DNA of 6,940 nt from Candidatus Parcubacteria bacterium (GTDB lineage: Bacteria > Patescibacteria > Paceibacteria > UBA6257 > HR35): positions 1 to 6,940 of the forward strand of contig BPJI01000013.1 in assembly GCA_026004535.1 (NCBI GenBank), given 5' to 3'. Under the pieces are notes generated by a model. That model was not told the origin of the DNA. It did not search any database and was given only the letters and a program-made list of their open reading frames with translations. The position numbers and the translations under genes are program-made. Of the stretch, positions 1 through 5,056 are shown one piece after another. Position 1 is the stretch's first letter. Each line of letters starts with the position of its first letter.

Positions 1-809
1 TAGATGCGAACTTCGTCAATAAGACCATTAGAAGCATAACCTCCCCATCTGAATAATCCTATACGACAGGAAGAGTCAATAGCATCACTTCCAGGATTAT
101 TAAGTATGCCGTCTAATTTATCGTTAAGGTATACTTTTAAATTCGTGTTATCAAAGGTTCCGGTAATTAAGTACCAATTACCGATAGAAACCACCGTATT
201 ACCATTGATACTTATTTGTACCCCATTTATTCTCGCAGAATGAAACGGTCTATTACCACTAGCATGAAATGAAATATAAGGAAGGCCGTGACTAAAAAAT
301 ATATTTGTATTACTAGCTAGATAATTTGGTTTAAACCAAACCATAAGTGTGTGGCCATTTGCAAAGCTAGCAGTGTATGAGGTTTGGCACTGCACATAAT
401 CATCCACTCCATCAAAACTCAAAGCTTTCCCTACTTTACCATCAACCCATTGAGGACCATTTATAAGTGTTCCATTATTATTGTTTCCTGATAAATCATA
501 AGCTGTTGTTCCGCTTCCTTCATCAAATGGCCAATACCCTACAAGTCCTTGAGCTTGATCAATGAGTCTTTTATTTGTTCCTACTGAAAATAGATGAGGA
601 TAATTATCATTGTCTGTTTTTGAGGCTTGAGACTGAGGATTTTCTAATTGAGCATAGAGAGCATAACTTCCTCCAGCAACAAATGCATAGTAATATGGAG
701 GTCTATTGATTGGATCAATGAAAAGTCTAGAAAGATTAATGCTTGAAAATTGATTAAAAGGAATAGGAATCCAGCCAGTACCATCAATATTTGTTGGAGT
801 TGCTGAGCA
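1..809 (-). pseudogene. LamG (concanavalin A-like) continuation of the pilin gene, after the TGA, truncated by window edge
   Basis: I translated this stretch codon by codon in the frame of the upstream prepilin ORF; it has no further stop. It opens with Cys108 and a DGTGWIPIPF motif typical of pilin-like proteins of this kind, then a region with IDPINRPPYYYAF. From about residue 196 it is a LamG/jellyroll domain: GLVGYWPFDEGSG, DLSGNNNNG, G-K-ALSFDGVDDYV, a WF-K strand, NWYLITGTFD, LKVYLNDKLDG and GLIDEVRI at the very edge. Such domains in secreted proteins usually bind glycans or other surface ligands. The domain is nearly complete when the window ends. No convincing independent start lies between 809 and the LamG core, so this is the distal half of one gene separated from its signal by a single nonsense codon. 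Alternatives are a real pseudogene, a sequencing or assembly error, a strain polymorphism, or readthrough. Confidence 0.75.
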
Positions 810-812
810 TCA
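810..812 (-). other. Single in-frame TGA within the pilin-LamG gene
   Basis: The codon order is TCA TAT TGA TGC TCA, between Tyr106 and Cys108. The frame is the same on both sides, so only one base need differ from a sense codon, for example CGA (Arg) to TGA by a C-to-T transition. TGA is used as the true stop of the TpiA and M23 genes here and appears inside no other long ORF, which argues against a code in which TGA encodes Gly or Trp. Confidence 0.85.
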
Positions 813-1130
813 ATATGACCAGCCTGAAGGAAGCTGTGGTAATTGACTTATCCATTGACCACAAGTTGATGAAGTATCAGGAAGAGAGATATAGACAACA
901 TTTGAGGAAGCATATTGAAGTTCAGAAAAGGTGCCTTGAGTTTCAAAAAGAATAAGGTCAAATATTTTTTCAAGATTTTTAAGGTCTGAAGTTCTTTGAT
1001 TATCTCTACCTCTTTTAAAGATATCTGCTGGCTTAATGACAACAATTAAGACAGTAGCTAAGATAGCTATTAGAGCTAAGACAACTAAAAGTTCAACTAA
1101 AGTGAAGGATTTATTCATTTTTTTATTCAT
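810..1130 (-). CDS. Prepilin-like N-terminal part of a pilin-LamG surface protein (ends at in-frame TGA)
   Basis: The 106-residue reading frame begins with a class III (type IV pilin-like) signal. A short basic leader ends in KS, followed by F9-T-L-V-E13 and a hydrophobic helix to about residue 33. Prepilin peptidase should cut between S8 and F9; E13 is the conserved Glu at +5. Ser instead of Gly at -1 is less usual but tolerated. After the helix comes a polar pseudopilin-like stretch with Cys90. Translation stops at TGA (812-810), yet the same frame stays open for 269 more codons to the window edge and encodes a LamG domain. The full gene was therefore probably 376 codons or more. The start at 1130 is supported by a near-consensus promoter whose predicted +1 is this ATG; a second in-frame ATG lies at codon 5. 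Likely role, inferred: a surface fibre or envelope-anchored adhesin assembled by the type IV pilus machinery. Confidence is high for the prepilin signal and moderate for the function. Confidence 0.8.
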   Translation of the reverse strand: MNKKMNKSFTLVELLVVLALIAILATVLIVVIKPADIFKRGRDNQRTSDLKNLEKIFDLILFETQGTFSELQYASSNVVYISLPDTSSTCGQWISQLPQLPSGWSY

Positions 1131-1136
1131 AATTTA

Positions 1137-1164
1137 ATTATAAATAGAAAAAATATGATGTCAA
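1137..1164 (-). promoter_or_regulatory. Near-consensus sigma70 promoter of the pilin gene, predicted leaderless
   Basis: On the minus strand TTGACA (1164-1159) and TATAAT (1142-1137) are both perfect matches, separated by 16 bp. Seven bases beyond the -10 element is position 1130, the A of the start codon. No Shine-Dalgarno sequence is present. The transcript is predicted to start at or within a base or two of the ATG. Confidence 0.75.
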
Positions 1165-1178
1165 GATGTGGAAAATTG

Positions 1179-1187
1179 TGCTAAAAT
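1179..1187 (+). promoter_or_regulatory. Extended -10 promoter for the tpiA transcript
   Basis: TG-C-TAAAAT (1179-1187) is an extended -10 element. The -35 region is weak: ATGTCA at 1158-1163, 4 of 6 matches at 18 bp spacing, overlapping the pilin -35 on the other strand. The predicted start is near 1194, about 25 bases before the tpiA ATG and only 5 before a short leader ORF. Confidence 0.45.
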
Positions 1188-1198
1188 TTAAAGGCGAA

Positions 1199-1222
1199 AT
1201 GAACGGAAGCGGACACGGATGA
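1199..1222 (+). CDS. Possible 7-codon leader ORF overlapping the tpiA start
   Basis: ATG at 1199 opens a 7-codon frame (MNGSGHG) whose TGA at 1220-1222 overlaps the tpiA ATG at 1219-1221 as ATGA. AAAGG just upstream (1190-1194) could act as a weak ribosome site if it is transcribed. The overlap is the geometry expected for translational coupling by termination and re-initiation. It may also be chance in so short a frame. No known attenuator peptide is recognised. Confidence 0.3.
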   Translation: MNGSGHG

Positions 1223-1953
1223 TATTTGTTTTAAATTTTAAAACTTATTTTAAAAGAAGTAAAGAATATTTGAAGCTGATTAAGAATTTAAAGAATTCAA
1301 AGGCCGAGTTTTGGTTGGCTGTAAATCCTTATTTTTATTTAAATTTAATTAAAAGTTTAAAGGTTAAAAAGTTTAAAGGTTTAAAAATCGGGCTTCAAAA
1401 TTTAGGACCAATTTCAGAAAAACCGCAAACAGGTGAAACAATTTATGATTTTGAGGGAATTAATTTGGCTGATTTTGTTTTACTTGGGCATTCAGAAAGA
1501 TATCGCTTAGGTGAGAATAAAGAAATTATTAAAGAAAAGATAAGAACTTTGCAAGATAAAAATTTAAAACTTTTAATATTTTTTAGTGAAAATTCTTATA
1601 GACCAAAAAACAGATTTTCTCAAGTAAAAAAGCAAATTGAAGAAAATCTAAAAGAATTTTTAGCAGTCATTAAAAAAGAAAATTATAAAAAAATTTATTT
1701 TGTTTATGAACCTTGGTGGGCAATAAGTACTGAAGTAGGAAAAATTCCTTCAAGAGAGTTTTTAGAAGAATTTTTAGAATGGTATTTTGAATTTATAAAT
1801 TTTAAATTTAAATTCTCTTTTCCAATTCTATATGGTGGTTCTTATAACTCTAAATTAGCTGAAATTTATCAAGGACTTAAATTTAATGGTTATGTTTTAG
1901 GCAAAGCTTCAACTGATATTGAGGAATTAAAAAAAATTATAACAGTCCGCTGA
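1219..1953 (+). CDS. tpiA: Triosephosphate isomerase
   Basis: This 244-residue protein should interconvert dihydroxyacetone phosphate and glyceraldehyde 3-phosphate in the cytoplasm, in glycolysis and gluconeogenesis. The TIM-barrel landmarks appear in order: N6-F-K8 (substrate-binding Asn/Lys), IGLQN (57-61, for the usual GAQN), LLGHSER with catalytic His91, VYEPWWAIS with catalytic Glu164 leading into loop 6, the ILYGGS phosphate site (203-208), and LGKAS (227-231) in place of the usual GGAS. The length matches the family. The sequence is divergent: the loop 6 hinge reads PWWAISTEVGK rather than PVWAIGTGK, and the conserved Cys region is LIFFSEN. All catalytic residues are kept, so an active enzyme is expected. 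ATG 1219 is the only in-frame start before an upstream stop at 1189. Upstream is a divergent pilin promoter; downstream it converges on tRNA-His. It ends on TGA immediately inside a short tandem duplication. Confidence 0.93.
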   Translation: MIFVLNFKTYFKRSKEYLKLIKNLKNSKAEFWLAVNPYFYLNLIKSLKVKKFKGLKIGLQNLGPISEKPQTGETIYDFEGINLADFVLLGHSERYRLGENKEIIKEKIRTLQDKNLKLLIFFSENSYRPKNRFSQVKKQIEENLKEFLAVIKKENYKKIYFVYEPWWAISTEVGKIPSREFLEEFLEWYFEFINFKFKFSFPILYGGSYNSKLAEIYQGLKFNGYVLGKASTDIEELKKIITVR

Positions 1954-2006
1954 CAGCTGCTGAAATTTTTCAACCACGGACAGCTGCGGAAAATTTTTAA
2001 TTACCG
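1952..2006 (+). repeat. Imperfect 27-bp tandem duplication at the tpiA 3' end
   Basis: GACAGCTGC at 1952-1960 recurs at 1979-1987, followed in both copies by a similar GAAA-TTTTT stretch. The 27-bp period is exactly nine codons. The tpiA stop codon TGA in copy 1 corresponds to GGA in copy 2. No hairpin with a T-run typical of an intrinsic terminator is evident here. Confidence 0.5.
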
Positions 2007-2041
2007 GGATGGCCTACGATTGTCAAGCGAAGTATAAAAGG

Positions 2042-2115
2042 GGTGGGCGACGGGATTTGAACCCGCGACCTGAGGCTCCACAGGCCTCCGCTCTAACCGC
2101 TGAGCTACGCCCACC
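2042..2115 (-). tRNA. tRNA-His(GTG)
   Basis: On the minus strand the sequence folds as a full cloverleaf: acceptor GTGGGCG pairs with CGCCCAC, D-stem GCTC with GAGC, anticodon stem GAGGC with GCCTC around loop CTGTGGA (anticodon GTG), and T-stem GCGGG with CCCGT around TTCAAAT. Position 2115 supplies the extra G(-1) diagnostic of tRNA-His, pairing with C73 at 2042, which fixes the identity independently of the anticodon. The genome encodes CC and then T after C73, so the CCA end is not fully encoded and must be completed by the CCA-adding enzyme. The 5' end lies 3 bases from the start of the large repeat array, so its promoter must lie within repeats; a TATAAA at 2143-2138 is the best -10 candidate, without a clear -35. 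Confidence 0.97.
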
Positions 2116-2117
2116 AT

Positions 2118-2432
2118 GCCCACGGATATCACGGATATTTATATAAACCACGGATAAACACGGATATCTATATAACCACTGATTTACACAGATAGATAAG
2201 CCACGGATAACCGAGGATATCTATATTACCACTGATTAACACGGATAGATCAACCACGGATATCTACGGATATCTATATTACCACTGATTAGCACGGATA
2301 TTTAATATTTATCCGTGTAAATCCGTTTTAAATCCGTGTAAATCCGTGGACACTATATATCTGTGTAAATCCGTGGATACTATTTATCTGTGGTAATCCG
2401 TGGTTATATATATCTGTGTAAATCCGTGGTTA
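2118..2432. repeat. Orientation-switching array of degenerate CCACGGAT..CACGGAT repeats
   Basis: About seven units of the form ACCAC(G/T)GATtaaCACGGATatctata, each 24-29 bp, run from 2118 to 2309. About five units in the opposite orientation (ATC(C/T)GTGtaaATCCGTGG) run from 2310 to 2432. The units alternate a CGG and a CTG/CAG version of the same word. Because the two halves are inverted, the whole segment could fold into one long imperfect hairpin or cruciform. The array fills the space between tRNA-His and the nuclease-like gene exactly; its last unit supplies the TAA stop of that gene (2432-2430). It lacks the equal spacers and uniform repeats of a CRISPR. Similar ATCCGTGTTAATCCGTGG-type words occur between genes in many environmental bacterial genomes, to my knowledge without an assigned function. 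Confidence 0.85.
2293..2317. repeat. Central hairpin at the array's inversion point
   Basis: CACGGATA (2293-2300) and TATCCGTG (2310-2317) form a perfect 8-bp stem with a 9-base AT-only loop. It extends outward through GATT/AATC after a 2-base internal loop. This is the symmetry centre of the repeat array. It could weakly terminate the nuclease-gene transcript, but no T-run follows. Confidence 0.6.
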
Positions 2433-3281
2433 AAGTATATTATTAATTATATCAAACAAATTATTTATTTCATTTTCATTTAAGCCTGAAATTTTTTTCA
2501 AATAGCTTTTTTCCTTTTCTATAACATCTTGAATTAAAACAATATCATAATTAAAGAAATTTTGTAGTATTTTTAAAGGCAGGAAATCAAAAATTGTTAA
2601 AGGATAAGCTTTTTTATTATCAATCAAATAAGAAAGACTTTCTTGAGGATAATCCCAGGCTAAAAGCTTGAGATTATAACATTCTGAATACTTAATTGCT
2701 TCAGAAGTAAAACGGGTATTAGTGATTACCATTGGATAATATTGACGTGCGACGTCCATAGATTGATTTAATATTTGGGACGTCGCACGTCGTAAATTAT
2801 GCATTATATCCAAAAACCTTGCATAAGAATACAAGACAACTTTTATATCATTTTTTTTCCGGGGATGTTGATGAAATTTACATTCGCCAATGTAAATAAT
2901 ATTATCCTTTTCGGCTAAAAGATCAATCTCATAACCCAAACATGCACCTTGTAAAAAAATATTATGCCTTACTTGATAATCATAAAGCTTAAGCAGATGA
3001 GCAATAAATTTTTCAAACGGATAGCCAGCTGGACCAAGTTTAAAAATTGCTTGTTTCAAATTATACTTGTAGGAATATATTGTTTCTTTTTCTTTTAACT
3101 GAGAAAAGATAAATTGAAAAAGTTTTTTAGTTGAAATTACTTGCGGAAGCTCTTTATCAATTTTAAAGATAATTTCGCTGATTTTGTCTTGGCTAAGGTT
3201 TAATTTTTGAAGTGATTTAATGATTTTTTCTTTTTGATATTTTTCTTTTCTACCATTACTTTTAATAACCACTTCAACCAT
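2430..3281 (-). CDS. ATP-cone domain plus PD-(D/E)XK nuclease-like protein
   Basis: The 283-residue protein has two recognisable parts. Residues 1-85 resemble an ATP-cone (VVIKSNGRKEKYQKEKI, then helices), the nucleotide-sensing domain best known from ribonucleotide reductase and NrdR. Residues 88-225 resemble the Mrr-like restriction endonuclease fold: FE (89-90), GYEIDLLAE with D120, IGECKFH with E133 and K135 (the D...ExK core), then ARFLDI, a TNTRFTSEA strand (188-195) and LLAWDYP (206-212). The tail (about 235-283) is helical, perhaps helix-hairpin-helix-like. A nucleotide-gated DNA nuclease in repair or restriction is a reasonable inference; the actual substrate is unknown. Codons 164-180 lie in a GC-rich inverted repeat with codons unlike the rest of the gene. 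The start is ATG 3281, 20 bp after ppa, so it is probably the last gene of a nusA-ppa operon. A GGAAGG-like purine stretch upstream is too far from the ATG to be a good ribosome site. Confidence 0.75.
   Translation of the reverse strand: MVEVVIKSNGRKEKYQKEKIIKSLQKLNLSQDKISEIIFKIDKELPQVISTKKLFQFIFSQLKEKETIYSYKYNLKQAIFKLGPAGYPFEKFIAHLLKLYDYQVRHNIFLQGACLGYEIDLLAEKDNIIYIGECKFHQHPRKKNDIKVVLYSYARFLDIMHNLRRATSQILNQSMDVARQYYPMVITNTRFTSEAIKYSECYNLKLLAWDYPQESLSYLIDNKKAYPLTIFDFLPLKILQNFFNYDIVLIQDVIEKEKSYLKKISGLNENEINNLFDIINNIL
2744..2791. repeat. 48-bp GC-rich inverted repeat inserted in frame in the nuclease-like gene
   Basis: GACGTGCGACGTCC (2744-2757) and its exact reverse complement GGACGTCGCACGTC (2778-2791) form a perfect 14-bp stem with a 20-base AT-rich loop. 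The total is 48 bp, exactly 16 codons, and the reading frame is kept. The stem codons (CGA, CGT, GCG, ACG, TCC, GAC, GTC) contrast sharply with the AAA/ATT-rich gene around it. It falls between the conserved RF-D motif and the TNT-FT strand, where a length change is likely tolerated. Confidence 0.8.
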
Positions 3282-3282
3282 T

Positions 3283-3322
3283 TTATTAGCTTCGCACCTT
3301 CCTAGCTTCCTATGTTACTAGC
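3283..3322 (-). repeat. 8-bp tandem repeat (GCTAGGAA) x5 spanning the ppa stop codon
   Basis: On the minus strand the units read GCTAGTAA, CATAGGAA, GCTAGGAA, GGTGCGAA, GCTAATAA, followed directly by A and the ATG of the next gene. Units 1-3 encode the last residues of the pyrophosphatase (A-S-N-I-G-S) and its TAG stop (3304-3302). Units 4-5 make up the gap to the nuclease-like gene. The consensus is GCTAGGAA with 0-3 mismatches per unit. Confidence 0.65.
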
Positions 3323-3832
3323 TTTATAATTTTTTATTGCTTTTTCGATTAACTTTTCCGCTTCTTTTCTGCCTTGCCATTTTTTAACCCTTACCCATTT
3401 GCCTGGTTCTAAAGTTTTATAGTATTCAAAAAAATGTTTAATTTTATTTTTTAAAGCTTCAGGGATGTCTTTAACATCATTATATTTGCCTTCAATTGGA
3501 TCAATTTTCTCCAAAGGAACAGCAATTACTTTTTCATCTTTTCCAGCCTCATCTTCCATTAATAGAACGCCGATTGGTTTTGATTTAATAACTGCTCCAG
3601 GAATGACTGGATTTTCACAAAGAACTAAAACATCAATTGGGTCACCATCATCAGCTAATGTTTGAGGAATAAAACCATAGTTAAAAGGATAGACCATTGA
3701 AGTGTGCAAAAATCGATCAACAAATATAATATTATTCTCTTTATCTAATTCATATTTAACATTCGAGCCTTGAGGAATTTCAATTAAAACATAAATTTCT
3801 TTTGGTGGTTTTGGCCCTGGATTAAGATTCAT
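3302..3832 (-). CDS. ppa: Inorganic pyrophosphatase (family I, soluble)
   Basis: This 176-residue cytoplasmic enzyme hydrolyses pyrophosphate to two phosphates, pulling nucleic acid and aminoacyl-tRNA synthesis forward. It aligns closely in motif order with bacterial family I enzymes: KYE (26-28), FVDRFLHT (37-44), YPFNYGF (48-54), the signature D62-G-D64-P-I-D67 that binds metal, PIGVLLMEDEAG with D94, D99, and HFFEYYK (133-139) followed by GKWVRVKKW. All expected metal and substrate ligands appear intact, and the length is typical. The start ATG 3832 lies inside the end of nusA (11-bp overlap), within purine-rich GAAGAAGAAA, suggesting translational coupling. The final six residues are encoded by an 8-bp tandem repeat and are probably not part of the conserved fold. 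The next gene begins 20 bp downstream on the same strand. Confidence 0.97.
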   Translation of the reverse strand: MNLNPGPKPPKEIYVLIEIPQGSNVKYELDKENNIIFVDRFLHTSMVYPFNYGFIPQTLADDGDPIDVLVLCENPVIPGAVIKSKPIGVLLMEDEAGKDEKVIAVPLEKIDPIEGKYNDVKDIPEALKNKIKHFFEYYKTLEPGKWVRVKKWQGRKEAEKLIEKAIKNYKASNIGS

Positions 3833-4937
3833 TTTCTTCTTCAGGTTTGGCTAAACCGCCTTCAACAGCTTTTTCCGGTTCAGCTGCTGAACGAACATCG
3901 ATTTGCCAACCTGTTAATTTTGCTGCTAATTTAATATTTTGACCGTTTTTGCCAATAGCTAAAGGTAGTTCTTCCTCAGGCACTAAAACTAACATCGTTC
4001 TTTTGGGTAAAGCCTTAACTTCTAAAACTTTAGCTGGCAATAAAGAATTGGCAACAAATTTTAATGGGTCCTCATCCCAAGGAATAATATCGATTTTTTC
4101 ATTATTTAACTCATTCATTATAGAGATGACTCTTGCTCCTTTAACACCAATACAAGCACCAACTGGATCAAAACCAGGTAAATTAGAAGCAACAGCTATT
4201 TTTGTTCTAATTCCTGGATCACGAGCAACTCCTTTAATTTCGATAACGCCTTCATTAATTTCTGGTACTTCAATCGAAAAAATGGCTGGAACTAAATAAG
4301 GGTGAGCCCGGGAAAGAAACACTTGAACACCTTGAGGAGTATTTTCAACTGCATAAACATAAAATCTCATCCTTTGCCCTGGTCGATAAACCTCTCCAGG
4401 AATTGTTTCATTTTTATACATAATACCCAAAATTTTCCCTAAATTAACATAGACATTGCCATTTTGATCTCTTTTTTCAATAACTCCACTAACCGCTTTT
4501 CCTTCTTTTTCTTTAAATTCGGCATAAACTGATCTTTTTTCAGCTTCTCTTAGTTTTTGAATGATTAACTGCTTAGCTGTTTGAGCTGCAATTCGGCTGA
4601 AATTTTCAATTTTAGGTAAAGGAAAATAAATTTTTTCACCAATTTGAGCATCAGGTTTTATTTTTTTAGCTTCAGAAAGTAAAATTTGTCTTTGAGGATT
4701 AAACTTAACTTCTCCCTTTTCGACTCCTTCATCATCAATAACAATCTTAACTAAATAAAAATTTATTTCATCGTTTTTTTCTTTTTTAGCTTCAACCAAA
4801 GCCTCCTTCAATTCTTGATCTTTTTTGTAAGCAACGCCTAAAGCTTCTAAGATAGCATTTTCAACATCCTCTTCGGCCAAACCACGAACATCAGAAATCT
4901 GGCTAATAAAATTTTGAAGCTGCTTTAAAGAAAGCAT
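3822..4937 (-). CDS. nusA: Transcription termination/antitermination factor NusA
   Basis: NusA binds RNA polymerase and nascent RNA to modulate pausing, termination and antitermination. The order of parts is canonical. The N-terminal polymerase-binding domain is about 1-135, including IAAQTAKQLIIQKLREAE. An S1 domain is about 147-212 (GVIEKRDQNGNVYVNLG). KH1 contains DPVGACIG with GVKG at 264-267 and RVISIMNEL. KH2 contains LAIGKNGQNIKLAAKLTGW with GKNG at 329-332. A short acidic tail ends at 371. There is no C-terminal acidic-repeat region as in E. coli NusA (495 aa), which matches many other bacteria. The usual neighbours rimP (upstream) and infB (downstream) are absent; instead nusA leads into ppa with an 11-bp overlap. 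The ATG at 4937 is preceded by no Shine-Dalgarno sequence. A TATATT at 4948-4943 would start transcription at about the ATG but lacks a good -35. A repeat array begins 4 bases upstream of the start codon. Confidence 0.97.
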   Translation of the reverse strand: MLSLKQLQNFISQISDVRGLAEEDVENAILEALGVAYKKDQELKEALVEAKKEKNDEINFYLVKIVIDDEGVEKGEVKFNPQRQILLSEAKKIKPDAQIGEKIYFPLPKIENFSRIAAQTAKQLIIQKLREAEKRSVYAEFKEKEGKAVSGVIEKRDQNGNVYVNLGKILGIMYKNETIPGEVYRPGQRMRFYVYAVENTPQGVQVFLSRAHPYLVPAIFSIEVPEINEGVIEIKGVARDPGIRTKIAVASNLPGFDPVGACIGVKGARVISIMNELNNEKIDIIPWDEDPLKFVANSLLPAKVLEVKALPKRTMLVLVPEEELPLAIGKNGQNIKLAAKLTGWQIDVRSAAEPEKAVEGGLAKPEEENES

Positions 4938-4940
4938 TGC

Positions 4941-5053
4941 TTAATATATATTACCACAGATTAACGCGGATATATATCTGTGGTAATCAGTGGGTTATAT
5001 TTATCTGTGTAAATCCGTGGATAATTAAATCTGCGATAATCAGCGGTTGTATT
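4941..5053. repeat. Second copy of the CCACGGAT/ATCCGTGG repeat family upstream of nusA
   Basis: About four units of the family seen at 2118-2432 occur here: one in the ACCACAGATTAACGCGGAT orientation, then three inverted (ATCTGTGGTAATCAGTGG, ATCTGTGTAAATCCGTGG, ATCTGCGATAATCAGCGG). The array fills the gap between nusA and the small membrane-protein gene, ending 4 bases short of that gene's stop codon. Confidence 0.8.
4951..4986. repeat. 11-bp perfect hairpin in the repeat array, 14 bp upstream of nusA
   Basis: TTACCACAGAT (4951-4961) is the exact reverse complement of ATCTGTGGTAA (4976-4986), leaving a 14-base loop. It lies between the M23-small ORF operon and nusA on the minus strand. It could act as a weak terminator or processing site, but no T-run follows on either strand. 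Confidence 0.65.
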
Positions 5054-5056
5054 ATC

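Noticed and set aside
810..812. Alternative genetic code with TGA as Gly (as in Gracilibacteria/SR1) or Trp
   Set aside because: tpiA and the M23 gene terminate at TGA at sensible C-termini, and none of the intact genes contains an internal TGA.
770..812. Selenocysteine insertion at the TGA
   Set aside because: I see no convincing hairpin with a bacterial SECIS-like loop right after the codon, and no known selenoprotein motif surrounds it.
848..1045. 65-aa minus-strand ORF in another frame of the pilin gene
   Set aside because: It overlaps the clear prepilin frame entirely and has no signal or start-site support.
1994..2026. Minus-strand promoter TTGACA (2026-2021), 17 bp, TAATTA, pointing into the tpiA 3' end
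   Set aside because: The -35 is perfect but the -10 is poor, and it would produce only an antisense RNA to tpiA; not strong enough to call.
2118..2432. CRISPR array
   Set aside because: Repeats are degenerate, variable in spacing, switch orientation midway, and have no unique equal-length spacers; no cas genes are nearby.
3465..3665. 66-aa plus-strand ORF inside ppa
   Set aside because: It is antisense to a strongly conserved gene and shows no independent features.
3949..4299. 116-aa plus-strand ORF inside nusA
   Set aside because: It is antisense to the KH domains of NusA; open only because of the codon use on the other strand.
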